A stretch of DNA of 36,551 nt, from contig ONIP01000026.1 in NCBI GenBank assembly GCA_900317955.1, positions 1 through 36,551 of the forward strand. Direction: 5' to 3'. Origin of the DNA: an uncultured Bacteroidales bacterium. GTDB lineage: Bacteria; Bacteroidota; Bacteroidia; Bacteroidales; P3. The position numbers were made by a program, and so were the translations under genes. This document shows positions 8,389-17,888 of the stretch, piece by piece (positions within the stretch are counted from its first letter, which is position 1; each line of letters begins with the position of its first letter). The notes under the pieces are model-generated. The model ran no database searches, had not been told where the DNA came from, and saw nothing but the letters and a program-made list of their open reading frames with translations.

Positions 8389-11300
8389 TTAACGGACAAT
8401 CAGTTTCTTCACCGTGTTGATGCTGTTGCCAGTAACACGGACGAAATAGGCACCTTGACGGAGTTGTGATGTGGAGAGTTGTGTCGATTCTGTACCAGCG
8501 GGGAGAGTGAGTGTGAGTTGCGTACGACCAGAAATATCAATCACTTCCACTTGAACGGGGCTGGTGGCCAACGGGAGCGAAAGAAGAACATCGGAACTGG
8601 TCGGGTTGGGGAAGAGTTTGACTCGTGCATCATCGGTGACACTGTTGATGGAACTATATGGAGTGGAAACGGTTACTCTATTTGACCAGCCTTCGCTAAA
8701 GAAGTCATCGTCACAAATGGCTCTTACGTAGAAATCGTATGTACTTTCACCGACGAGACCTGTCACGGTATAGGGGTGGGAGTCGGCAATGATGGAGTAG
8801 CCATCACCTTGCTGGAATCCTGCTTGACCGTACTGAATTTCCCAACGGGCAGCACGACCGCCTTCGGTCCAGTCGAGGACTACACTATTACCTTGAATAT
8901 CGTTGGCAACGAGGTTGGTGGCATCGGGGCAAACGTCGGTGATAAATTGAATGGTATCACTCCATTGGCTAGGATCGTCGAAATTCTGGCATGTTGCCTG
9001 AACAGTGGCATAGTAGACAGTATTGGCAGTGAGACCAGATATAGTGCCACGGGCAAGATAACAGGTTGACGTTCTGTCGAAGTAGGAATTGAAAACATGC
9101 AGACGATAACCGATGTTGTTCTCTTCGGGATTCCATGCAAGCGACACGGATTTATTGGTCACCTGCGTGACATGCAGCCCTGTGGGAGAGAGACACGGAA
9201 TGTCGGATGAGTTAAATTGGCCAGAAGTCCAGTCTGAGAAGCCTGTGGAGTCACAGATTTGACGCACACGGTACACATAATCAGTCATCGGGAGGAGATT
9301 ATGTATGGTATAGGAGGTGTCTGTTAGACGTAATTCATCAGTAATCCAGTGGGTGGATGATGCCAGACGGTAACTGAACTGGTATTCGGTGGCAGTGTTA
9401 CGCCAACGGAGGGTGACGCTTGTGCTCCGGACAATAGGTGTGCGCAACACGGGGTGCGGGCAAGAGGAAGGTGGGCAGAAGTCGAAGGACATCACGTTGT
9501 TGAAATTCTGGATGACTTTGGTGCCAGTGAAGTTGGACAATGTGTTGTCGGAGGCGGGGTTGGGGTTCTGCGAATCGCTGTAGTACACCAATGCCTGCGA
9601 AGCAGGGGTAGGCTCAACTGCAAAAGTATAAGAAGAACTGTTGTAGGAGCCGCTATTGTCATCGATTGCCACCACAAGATTGTCGGTGCCATTATAGGCA
9701 AACGGTGTGTTCAACTGGAAGTAGTTCCAGCCGTTTGAGCAATTGAGGCCACCCGCATAGACGGGGAAAAGCCCTGTTACAGAAATGGCGGAGTCGGCAC
9801 TGGCGAAAGCATCCGAACTCGTATGTCCAAGATAGACAGTACAGTTGGTCTTAGCAGTCATGGTCGATGACCCGTTGTAGAGGAAGTGGATACCGGTAAT
9901 AGTACCCGCTCCGGAAAGTTGGGATGCCGGAATAATCTGCTGGGTATAGGAGTAGTTGTAGTAATTGCATACGGGCAGGTTATAAGAGGTGGTGGCGGTA
10001 GTGGTGCTTCCAATGGTATCGGAGTATCCTTCGTTGCAGAAATTGGTAGAGAAATAATAGAGTACCGAGGTTGTTGAGCTATCAGTTGCACTACAGAGTC
10101 GACGCACGAGTACAGAATAACGCACTCCCGGTGAGAGGTCAGTAATATGGACACTGTTGGTGTGAACCACCTCGGAAGCAACTATGTTACCGAGATTGTT
10201 GCGGCACAGAATGCGGTAATCAGCCACATCGGGACCGTCCCAAACAATAGTTGCCGTTGCCGTGGTAATATTATCGGCATGGACATTCGATGGACGGGGA
10301 CAGCCAATATAGTCGATTCTGACATCATCTACAGCAGATGGGCCAGCGGTAAATGGCGTGGAGGCAGTTGACTGGTTAAACCAGAAGAATGCGAGACGGT
10401 GGACGCCATGGATGTAGTCGAGGGTGGCAGTGTAAGTGTTCCAGTAAGGACTGAGGCGGACTGTAGCCAACGGAGTCATGTCAAGGACATTACCCCATGG
10501 TGAAGTGATGTTTTGAGAGGTGGGGGCAACCGGTATGTATGGGTCGACCAGGAAAACCATCATGGCATCGTAGCCGGCAGAAGGGGTACCGCCTGCTGCA
10601 GCTCGGAATGTCAGAGTGAAACTGGAATCATTGGGACCGAAATCAATATCACGATAGGCTGCCGTGTTGACCACTTGGTTAAGATCGGTGCTGAAGGTGC
10701 GACCGGTATCGGCAGAGACATACATGGAATATATTCCAGTATTGCCATATCCCGGTGTGCCGTTGCCAGCGGCTGTGTCTCGGTACCAGTTGACATTGGT
10801 ATTGCTGACAGTTTGCCAGTTGTCCCATTCAGTGGCATTTTCGAAATCGTAGAAATAGGGAACAGATGCAGGATTCTGCAAGGTGAAGAAACTACCCGGG
10901 GTACGTGACCAGATGGAGGTATCGCCTACGCCACAAATGTTACGAACATAGAAATCGTAATGGCTGGAGGCCGAAAGACCCGTAATGACAAGCGGATTGT
11001 TTGTGGTAGTAATCCGAGTGCCGGTTCCAAGAACAAAACCATGGGCTCCATACTCAACCTGCCATGCGGCGGCGGTGCTACGAGGATTCCATCCAAGTTC
11101 GGCGGAACTGGCGGTATTGTTTGTCACCGTGAGGTTGTTAGGACTTGGGCAAGGAGGAATCAGATCCACCTCTACCGTACCCAAATAAACCGAGTTGTTC
11201 GTGTTGCCATCTGCTGAGCTCGAAACAAATGTAATGTATCTGCCACCGCTGGTGACCAAGTCGAACGACACTTCATACTGGCTGAAAGTTGCTGTAGGCA

Positions 11301-14300
11301 TAATTGTGTCTACCGGGACAAAGGTGCTCAGATTGCCAGGAGCGGAACACACACCCACGATAATTCTGTGACTATTCTCATAGGCGGCAAGCGTGCGGGC
11401 CTCGAAGACGACCTGAGTGAGATGAACAGGATAGGACACACTGTCTAACGGGGGCAGTGAAGCATATACCAGGTTGGCACTATACGTATACATATACAAA
11501 CTATTGCGTAATACGTTACCCATATCATCAACTTCGCTGGTTATATACGGATACGAACTATAGCCGCCACAAGTCCAGCATGCCGGGCGGGCATTGGTGC
11601 CTGAACCCCATCCTGCAAATGTCTGGATGTAGGGGAGCGTGTCGATGATACCGCATTCCGTGGTGAAATAAACTGGGAACGACCAGTATGACGAATCAAT
11701 TGCCGAACAAATGGAGCGGACAAAAACTTCATAGCGGGAGGAATGGTTGAGGCCATAGAGCGTTACGCTGTCCGACATACTGTTGACAACGGTGCCAGTG
11801 CCATGGGCAAATCCGACAGGACCGTACTCTATCTCAAAGTAATTGGCCGAATCGCTATCCCAATGGATACTGGCCGTGGAGGTGGTTGTATTCACCACAG
11901 TCAAATTGGAAGGACGAGGACAAGTGGGAATATAGTCAACCTCGATGTCGTCAATATACATATAACTTGTAGTTCCACTACATGCGAAAGCAATATATTG
12001 TCCATTACCAGTATAATTTCTCAAAGGCACTTCGAACATCTGCCAAGTGCTGGTGGCAGAAGGCAGAATTGTTGACACCTGAGTGAAGGTAGAGAAGTCG
12101 TCGGGATCAGTCATCACACCCACATGGATATTATAGTTAGAACTGGTGTTTCGGGCAGCGAAACTCACCTGCAAGGAGTCCATCTGGATACCTATTGCCG
12201 GGAGTGCAAGGTATGAATAATAGGATGTGCCACTGGCATAGAAATACATTGAGTAATTGCCGCTGTATGCATAAGTGGAAGAACGGTAAGGATAGGACGA
12301 GTAACTGTAATTGGTACCACGTGTCCAACAACTGGGCGTGGGAGAGCCAATGGTCGATGTGGCTGCAAAGTTCTCGAAATTCTCTGTAAACGGAAGCGTC
12401 ATCAACGGAACACATGGAGTAGTAACCGTCACAATGGCATGCACATCTCCAGTAGAACAGCCTGGGTCGACGCGGAAGTTATACTCCGACATGGGGACAA
12501 GGTTGGTGAACGTATAGCTTGTTTCAGTTACATTTGTGGCAACTGTTGTCCAGCTGGTATCTCCTGAAAGCTTGTAATAGAGGTTCCACGATGTCTCGCC
12601 ATTACCCGGTGCCCACATCAACGAAACGCTGTCAGCCAGCACTTCAGTCACAATCACATTGGGTGCCACGCAAGTTGCTGTCGTGTCACAGGGTTTGATA
12701 AACTGGATATTGGGACGATAGCTACTTGTACTTGTGCTCGAATTAGTGGTAAGATTACTCATGGTATAGGCCGTACCGTCTTTGTAACCATATATTGTAC
12801 GTGTTGAGCCACAGTTGGTGCTGTATCCGTAGAAGCCAGAAGAAGAATGGCTTACACCCGAGGGCTGGTTAACAAACGACGAAACCACAATATTGCTTAC
12901 ACCGTCCCATACAAAAGGTGTAGTGAAATAATACTCTATAGTTCCCACGTCAGCGGTGGTGCGCGTTCCGCTATAAACCTGTGTCATGCTTCCTGTCAAC
13001 GGAGAAAAACTACTGAATACACTATTGGTAGTCTGACCCATAAAAATCACAATATCCTTGTTATAACTACCTGCGGAAGACCATGTATAAGTGATTCCGT
13101 TTATGGGACCTGCCGACAGACCCATGGCATTCAGGTCAGCAACAGTGTATATGCTCTGGCAGAAAGTGTTTCCCCAAGAACTATTGACGGGTACACCTGT
13201 AGTTTGCGATGTGCCTGTACCGGAGGCGATGGTCGTGCCACCCACAAGGCAACGTGTGGTAAAATCTAACGTGTCGCCTCTTAAAGTATCGGTGCCGCAG
13301 ATACTTGCTACACTGACTGAATATTCAGTCCCCTCCTCAAGTCCCGACAAGAAATAATAGTTGTCGGTGGTCTCAAAAGTAACAGGACCTGCTGTGGAAT
13401 CCGTACGGTTATTCAATGTAACAACAAAACCGGATGGATCGGCTGTCATGCCAACCAACGACCAACTCACAAAAGCTGACGCACCGGCAATGTGCGAAAC
13501 CTCAACGTCCGTCACAGTGCGGCACAGGGGAGCTCTTTCACAATTCACCTGGAGTGCAAAACCTCCATAAACAACGCTTCCGTCAGAGGTAAATTGAACT
13601 GTCAGGGGTCCCGAGGTGGAACGAATTCGGGGAACTGTCATTCCCGAACCCTGTCCCTGGTATAACAAAGTGCCTGATGTCCCCACACCATCAAATACAT
13701 ACAAGTGGTCGCAGCACGACTCAGTGGTGAGTGTACCGTTACTTATTACCACCAATGAATCGGGATGTGAAGGCATCAAGATAAGAGTCGAATTGCAATA
13801 ATTGGAGTAATTACCCGTGGCACCTCCGTCATCATAAATCATCGCACCGCAGGCATAAATAGTATTCGTTCCCGTAGCCGGCATGTTATATGAACCAGGG
13901 CTGACCCTTACCGGGCCTTCCCAGAAACTTTGCTCTAAGCCACAGTCGGTACGGAGGTAGAAATCATAAACAACGCCTGCCACCAATGTTGAACACACGG
14001 CAAACGTATCCGACAAACTCGAAATAACATTCTGCATACTGTCCACATGGACACCCGACACATCATAACGCATCTCCCACAACGAAGAGGTTGTATTCGA
14101 GCTCCAATTGAGCACAACACTGTCAACGCGTGCAAATGAAATGCAATGGAAATCTTGTGGACGCGGGCAACTATTATCCTCTCGCGTAAATGTCAATGTC
14201 AAACCGCGGTCCGGAAGATTGGTACTTGTCAGCGTGATGGGGTTAATATAAAACGATGAATGGGGGGAACTCCACTGACCTGCCAACGATATAGCGGCAT

Positions 14301-14865
14301 CATGGGAATGCTCACGCATAAAAACGTAAGCTGTCTGCGGAGAGGTAATGTTAATCGTATCGTATACAAAAGCTATGTCACCTGTCTCATAAAGCACTAC
14401 CTGAAATGTCATGTGATCTGTTCCTGATCCGACAAGATACACATGGTTGTACTCAATGGTGACAGCCCTCGAAGGTGCCATGCCCGAAACTTCGTAATAC
14501 ACATGACTTCCCATCGCGGGTACAATCATATAGTCCATAGCTAACGGACAGATGATACTCATGTCATCAGTATGAGGGGTAAAACTCCCCATGTCGTTTG
14601 GATCAACATCACCGATTGCTATCTGACCGTCGCTGCCCACCGTGATTGATGTACAGGTGTCCTCGCCAAACGGAAACGAGAATGGCAATGTCACTTCTTC
14701 CGAGGTTGTCCCGCTAAGTGTTGTCAACTCCGTACCTGTAATGGCTATTGATGAAAACGTTGTAGTGTATGAACCGAAGGCATAGTCCCTTACATACACT
14801 TGAGATTTTAATAATAGTGGCAGCATCACAACCACTATCGCTGATAATAATCTAAGCCGTTTCAT
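8389..14865 (-). CDS. Giant T9SS-exported FN3/cleaved-adhesin protein with CUB-like domain (2158 aa)
   Basis: Complete gene. Signal peptide MKRLRLLSAIVVVMLPLLLK is followed by a Bacteroidota-specific beta-rich domain (about 25-235). By eye the rest runs: FN3 (235-320), CUB-like domain with its four-cysteine layout (330-445), FN3, unnamed ~160-residue module (545-725), FN3, cleaved-adhesin/MAM-like unit (820-985, with the motif VGVMTDPDDFSTF), FN3, a second such unit (1075-1245), FN3, jelly-roll-like unit (1330-1510), FN3, a second copy of the unnamed module (1600-1770), then three FN3 domains. The C-terminus (about 2075-2158) is a T9SS type A sorting domain: LFPNPTSSDVLL, VEVIDISGR, GAYFVRV and final KKLIVR. 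It should be secreted through the outer membrane and attached to the surface. The promoter is at 15017-15024 and the terminator at 8331-8366. It shares domain order with the gene at 141-7778, so the pair looks like a tandem duplication. The ligand is unknown. Confidence 0.92.
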   Translation of the reverse strand: MKRLRLLSAIVVVMLPLLLKSQVYVRDYAFGSYTTTFSSIAITGTELTTLSGTTSEEVTLPFSFPFGEDTCTSITVGSDGQIAIGDVDPNDMGSFTPHTDDMSIICPLAMDYMIVPAMGSHVYYEVSGMAPSRAVTIEYNHVYLVGSGTDHMTFQVVLYETGDIAFVYDTINITSPQTAYVFMREHSHDAAISLAGQWSSPHSSFYINPITLTSTNLPDRGLTLTFTREDNSCPRPQDFHCISFARVDSVVLNWSSNTTSSLWEMRYDVSGVHVDSMQNVISSLSDTFAVCSTLVAGVVYDFYLRTDCGLEQSFWEGPVRVSPGSYNMPATGTNTIYACGAMIYDDGGATGNYSNYCNSTLILMPSHPDSLVVISNGTLTTESCCDHLYVFDGVGTSGTLLYQGQGSGMTVPRIRSTSGPLTVQFTSDGSVVYGGFALQVNCERAPLCRTVTDVEVSHIAGASAFVSWSLVGMTADPSGFVVTLNNRTDSTAGPVTFETTDNYYFLSGLEEGTEYSVSVASICGTDTLRGDTLDFTTRCLVGGTTIASGTGTSQTTGVPVNSSWGNTFCQSIYTVADLNAMGLSAGPINGITYTWSSAGSYNKDIVIFMGQTTNSVFSSFSPLTGSMTQVYSGTRTTADVGTIEYYFTTPFVWDGVSNIVVSSFVNQPSGVSHSSSGFYGYSTNCGSTRTIYGYKDGTAYTMSNLTTNSSTSTSSYRPNIQFIKPCDTTATCVAPNVIVTEVLADSVSLMWAPGNGETSWNLYYKLSGDTSWTTVATNVTETSYTFTNLVPMSEYNFRVDPGCSTGDVHAIVTVTTPCVPLMTLPFTENFENFAATSTIGSPTPSCWTRGTNYSYSSYPYRSSTYAYSGNYSMYFYASGTSYYSYLALPAIGIQMDSLQVSFAARNTSSNYNIHVGVMTDPDDFSTFTQVSTILPSATSTWQMFEVPLRNYTGNGQYIAFACSGTTSYMYIDDIEVDYIPTCPRPSNLTVVNTTTSTASIHWDSDSANYFEIEYGPVGFAHGTGTVVNSMSDSVTLYGLNHSSRYEVFVRSICSAIDSSYWSFPVYFTTECGIIDTLPYIQTFAGWGSGTNARPACWTCGGYSSYPYITSEVDDMGNVLRNSLYMYTYSANLVYASLPPLDSVSYPVHLTQVVFEARTLAAYENSHRIIVGVCSAPGNLSTFVPVDTIMPTATFSQYEVSFDLVTSGGRYITFVSSSADGNTNNSVYLGTVEVDLIPPCPSPNNLTVTNNTASSAELGWNPRSTAAAWQVEYGAHGFVLGTGTRITTTNNPLVITGLSASSHYDFYVRNICGVGDTSIWSRTPGSFFTLQNPASVPYFYDFENATEWDNWQTVSNTNVNWYRDTAAGNGTPGYGNTGIYSMYVSADTGRTFSTDLNQVVNTAAYRDIDFGPNDSSFTLTFRAAAGGTPSAGYDAMMVFLVDPYIPVAPTSQNITSPWGNVLDMTPLATVRLSPYWNTYTATLDYIHGVHRLAFFWFNQSTASTPFTAGPSAVDDVRIDYIGCPRPSNVHADNITTATATIVWDGPDVADYRILCRNNLGNIVASEVVHTNSVHITDLSPGVRYSVLVRRLCSATDSSTTSVLYYFSTNFCNEGYSDTIGSTTTATTSYNLPVCNYYNYSYTQQIIPASQLSGAGTITGIHFLYNGSSTMTAKTNCTVYLGHTSSDAFASADSAISVTGLFPVYAGGLNCSNGWNYFQLNTPFAYNGTDNLVVAIDDNSGSYNSSSYTFAVEPTPASQALVYYSDSQNPNPASDNTLSNFTGTKVIQNFNNVMSFDFCPPSSCPHPVLRTPIVRSTSVTLRWRNTATEYQFSYRLASSTHWITDELRLTDTSYTIHNLLPMTDYVYRVRQICDSTGFSDWTSGQFNSSDIPCLSPTGLHVTQVTNKSVSLAWNPEENNIGYRLHVFNSYFDRTSTCYLARGTISGLTANTVYYATVQATCQNFDDPSQWSDTIQFITDVCPDATNLVANDIQGNSVVLDWTEGGRAARWEIQYGQAGFQQGDGYSIIADSHPYTVTGLVGESTYDFYVRAICDDDFFSEGWSNRVTVSTPYSSINSVTDDARVKLFPNPTSSDVLLSLPLATSPVQVEVIDISGRTQLTLTLPAGTESTQLSTSQLRQGAYFVRVTGNSINTVKKLIVR

Positions 14866-15016
14866 AACTATATTTTGTTTTATTTTTACTCACCTTAATT
14901 ATTTCGATATTTAGAAGCAATTCCTGCTTAAAGTCCATGTCCCCACTGACATTTAAGCAGATACTTCCATCCTCTACGCCAGCAAGAGGGCAACATGCCC
15001 AATATCTTTCAGAATG

Positions 15017-15024
15017 CAAATATA
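15017..15024 (-). promoter_or_regulatory. -7 promoter element for the 2158-aa adhesin gene
   Basis: The minus strand reads TATATTTG (TAnnTTTG consensus), followed by CATT, the usual context of Bacteroidota promoters. It lies about 150 bases before the ATG at 14865. A clear TTTG -33 box is missing; the upstream stretch is a run of A on this strand. It sits back to back with the plus-strand element at 15057-15064. Confidence 0.5.
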
Positions 15025-15056
15025 CAACTTTTTTTTATTATGTCGTTTTTTTTGGC

Positions 15057-15064
15057 TATTTTTG
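15057..15064 (+). promoter_or_regulatory. -7 promoter element for the C25 protease operon
   Basis: TATTTTTG matches the Bacteroidota -7 consensus and is followed by CATTCTGTTT and the ATG at 15075. Only ten bases separate the box from the start codon, so the message would have almost no leader. No exact -33 TTTG is present; the upstream region is T-rich. This element also argues against the longer frame that opens at 14937, which would lie upstream of transcription. Confidence 0.5.
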
Positions 15065-15074
15065 CATTCTGTTT

Positions 15075-17885
15075 ATGATGTCTTCGGCTGTTTTAAAACG
15101 GGTTTCGGTCATGCTCTGCTCCATGCTGCTTTTGTCGGCCTCGTGGGGTCAGACCTACGTCACCAAATCGGGCAGCACAGTCTCCCCCGCCCCAAGGCTT
15201 CAGGCATCCTTCCCCCCCCCTTCCAAAAATCCCCCCTCCGATTCTCCGGGACTTTATGCTGTTGTGTCCCCCACCGATTTTGCTCCATTCCTCACCAACT
15301 TCCTTCAATGGAAGCGAATGCAAGGATTCCAAACACACCTCTTCTGCCCTGACCACCCAAACAAAGATAGTATCCGAAACTCTTTGAGCCAACTTTATGC
15401 CACATCCGGCAATGCACCCATGTACATACTTCTGGTAGGCGACGTTGACCGCATCCCCGCTTGGTTGGGGAAAAACACTCCCTCAGGCCTAAACAACCAC
15501 TTCACCGACATGTACTATGCCGAGTTCACCAACGACTACATCCCCGAAGCCTTCTTAGGTCGGCTCTCCGTAATCGACACCAACCAACTGCAACAAGTAC
15601 TGTCCAAAATAATTGCCTACGAACAGGGGCTCTGGTGTGACGATTTCCACCAGGTGCTTCTGGTGGCAGGTGCCGAAGACCGCTCACCCGCTCCCATTAC
15701 CACCAACGGACAAGTCAACTATGCGGCACAACTGGTCAAAGAATACCACACCGCCACCGACACTGTCTGCTTTCGCAATCCAACCTCCAATCTCCAAAAG
15801 GACAGCATTCTCCAAGCCATCACCCCGGGCAACACCATGGTTAACTATACCGCACACTGCACCAGTAGGGGCTGGAGTGCCCCTTTGGTCACCTCCAACG
15901 ACATCGATTCCTTCTCCGTCATACCCACCGTTTTCATAAACAACTGCTGCCTCTCTAACGCCTTCGCAGGCGATTGTTTCGGCGAGAAACTGCTGCGTTC
16001 CTCATCCGGCGGAGCCGTCGGTGTAATTGGTGCCACCAACGAAACCCTTTGGACCGAAGACTACTACTGGAGCATCGGTGCCCAATACCCCCTCACCGAT
16101 ACCCCCCCCTTCGACAACCCCTATCCCGGGGCACTCCACAAATTTGTCACCCCTGTCGACTCAGCCACCGCTCAGCCACCCGCCACCCTTGGCGAAGTGC
16201 TTTTCGAAGGCTGCCGTGCCGTCACGATGGCCGGTTCCCCTTTTGACGCCTTCTATTGGGAAATCTACTGCCTCCTCGGCGACCCATCCATGACACCTTA
16301 CTGGACTCATGCCGACACCCTCTCAATCTCACTCGATGACAGCATTCCAGCTGGCAACTCAATCCTCCACCTGCGTTGCACCCCCCATGCCCGCATCACG
16401 GCAATGGTCGACACCCTACTTCTCGGCACAACAATCGTCCCTGCAAACGGTGAAGTCGAACTGCTGCTTGACCATAGCATCAACGCCGACAGCATCACGC
16501 TCACCGCAACCCGACACGAAGCCCCCTGCGCCATCAAGCATCTCAAAGTCTACCATCCAGCCCAACCCTACCTTGCTGTCACACACTACCACCTTGACGA
16601 CACCCTTCTTTTCCTCCGTATCAAAAACCAAGGCCTCACTCCGGCCCGGCAACATCGCATCTCGCTGACCCGATACAGCGACCAAGGCGTCATCTTGCCC
16701 ACAGACCCCTTCCTCTACATTCCCTTCCTTCCCAGCTTGGCCGACACCCTTGTCACCTTCAATCTTAACAACTGCTACCCCGGCATTGAACCTCTCCTTT
16801 CCGTCATCATAATGATACAAGACAGCGACGGCACCTACTACAACACCCTGCCCGTCAACATCTCTATGCCCGATCATCGTCCAGTACTCACTCAGTTGCA
16901 AATTCTCGAAACCGACACCACCCCCTGCCTCCAACTCATGCCCAACCACACCTACTTGCTTTCCGTCACACTGGCTTACCCTGCCGACTCTTTAAACCTA
17001 TCCATCACCCCATACCAATCCACGTCGCTCACTCCATGCCCACAACAATTCACAATTCCCTTCACCACCCCCGACAACCCCTCCCACCTGCAACTGACTC
17101 TCACACCCCATTACGGCCTATGGAGCCACACCTACACCTACTACATTACCGCCTACAACACCCTTGAACCATTCGAATCGGCCGATTTCACAAACATGCC
17201 TTGGCAGCATCCCAATCTTTATCCCTGGCAAATCGACTCCTTCCAGCCTCACAACGGCCGCTATTGTGCCCGTTCCTCCCCCATAGACCACAACCAACAA
17301 TCCGTCCTCGCTCTTGATATCGACCTCCTCTTCGACGACACCCTTTCGTTCTTCTACAACGTCTCCAGCGAAGATAAAGACTGGCTAAACTTCTATGTCG
17401 ATGGTCGCAAACGGGGCTACTGGAGCGGCAACAGCGGCTGGCAACGCCATGCCCGTCTCCTCACCTCCGGCCGTCACCGACTGGAATGGGTCTATCAAAA
17501 AAACGCCTCCATTAGCCAACGCGACGACTGCGCTCGCATCGACGACATCCGCCTGCCCCTTGCCCTGTGGCAACAGCCCTGTGGCACACCCGCACCCGAC
17601 TCCCTGCTCTTTATCCCTCCCCTTCCGTTCAATGGCACCCACGGTCTTTTCACCATCTCCCCTAACCCTGTATCCACCCAAACAACCCTGCACTACTCTG
17701 AAAGCTCCGAAACCCGCACTATCACTGTCTTCAACATCATCGGGCAACCCGTCGACAAAATAAATATTGCACCTCATACCACTTTCACACAATATTCAGC
17801 CACCCATCTACGTTTTGGCACCTATACTCTCGTACTGCACGGCAGTACGGGCATACATGTACAAAAAATGATAGTTATTCGATAG
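15075..17885 (+). CDS. Gingipain-like C25 family cysteine peptidase with T9SS sorting domain
   Basis: The frame is open from 14937, but the signal peptide begins at the ATGs 15075/15078 (MSSAVLKRVSVMLCSMLLLS, cut after SWG or GQ), so I place the start there, giving about 936 aa. The peptidase C25 core shows YILLVGDVDRIPAW, a DMYYAE..DYIPEAFLGRLS segment, the catalytic His in VNYTAHCTSRGW (about residue 261) and the catalytic Cys in FINNCCLSNAF (probably the second Cys, about 292), followed by FGEKLL and GGAVGVIGATNETLW. Beta-sandwich regions follow. The last ~75 residues are a T9SS type A sorting domain (ISPNPVSTQTTL, ITVFNIIGQP, GTYTLVL, final KMIVIR). Expected role: secreted, surface-attached endopeptidase. 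PorU is also C25, but PorU lacks a sorting domain, so this is a cargo protease rather than the sortase. The DUF4271 gene follows after 3 bases. An oddity is HC rather than the usual HG after the catalytic His. Confidence 0.85.
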   Translation: MMSSAVLKRVSVMLCSMLLLSASWGQTYVTKSGSTVSPAPRLQASFPPPSKNPPSDSPGLYAVVSPTDFAPFLTNFLQWKRMQGFQTHLFCPDHPNKDSIRNSLSQLYATSGNAPMYILLVGDVDRIPAWLGKNTPSGLNNHFTDMYYAEFTNDYIPEAFLGRLSVIDTNQLQQVLSKIIAYEQGLWCDDFHQVLLVAGAEDRSPAPITTNGQVNYAAQLVKEYHTATDTVCFRNPTSNLQKDSILQAITPGNTMVNYTAHCTSRGWSAPLVTSNDIDSFSVIPTVFINNCCLSNAFAGDCFGEKLLRSSSGGAVGVIGATNETLWTEDYYWSIGAQYPLTDTPPFDNPYPGALHKFVTPVDSATAQPPATLGEVLFEGCRAVTMAGSPFDAFYWEIYCLLGDPSMTPYWTHADTLSISLDDSIPAGNSILHLRCTPHARITAMVDTLLLGTTIVPANGEVELLLDHSINADSITLTATRHEAPCAIKHLKVYHPAQPYLAVTHYHLDDTLLFLRIKNQGLTPARQHRISLTRYSDQGVILPTDPFLYIPFLPSLADTLVTFNLNNCYPGIEPLLSVIIMIQDSDGTYYNTLPVNISMPDHRPVLTQLQILETDTTPCLQLMPNHTYLLSVTLAYPADSLNLSITPYQSTSLTPCPQQFTIPFTTPDNPSHLQLTLTPHYGLWSHTYTYYITAYNTLEPFESADFTNMPWQHPNLYPWQIDSFQPHNGRYCARSSPIDHNQQSVLALDIDLLFDDTLSFFYNVSSEDKDWLNFYVDGRKRGYWSGNSGWQRHARLLTSGRHRLEWVYQKNASISQRDDCARIDDIRLPLALWQQPCGTPAPDSLLFIPPLPFNGTHGLFTISPNPVSTQTTLHYSESSETRTITVFNIIGQPVDKINIAPHTTFTQYSATHLRFGTYTLVLHGSTGIHVQKMIVIR

Positions 17886-17888
17886 TCC

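Noticed and set aside
14937..15074. N-terminal extension of the C25 protease frame
   Set aside because: The extra 46 residues precede a proper signal peptide, and the likely promoter lies inside this stretch.
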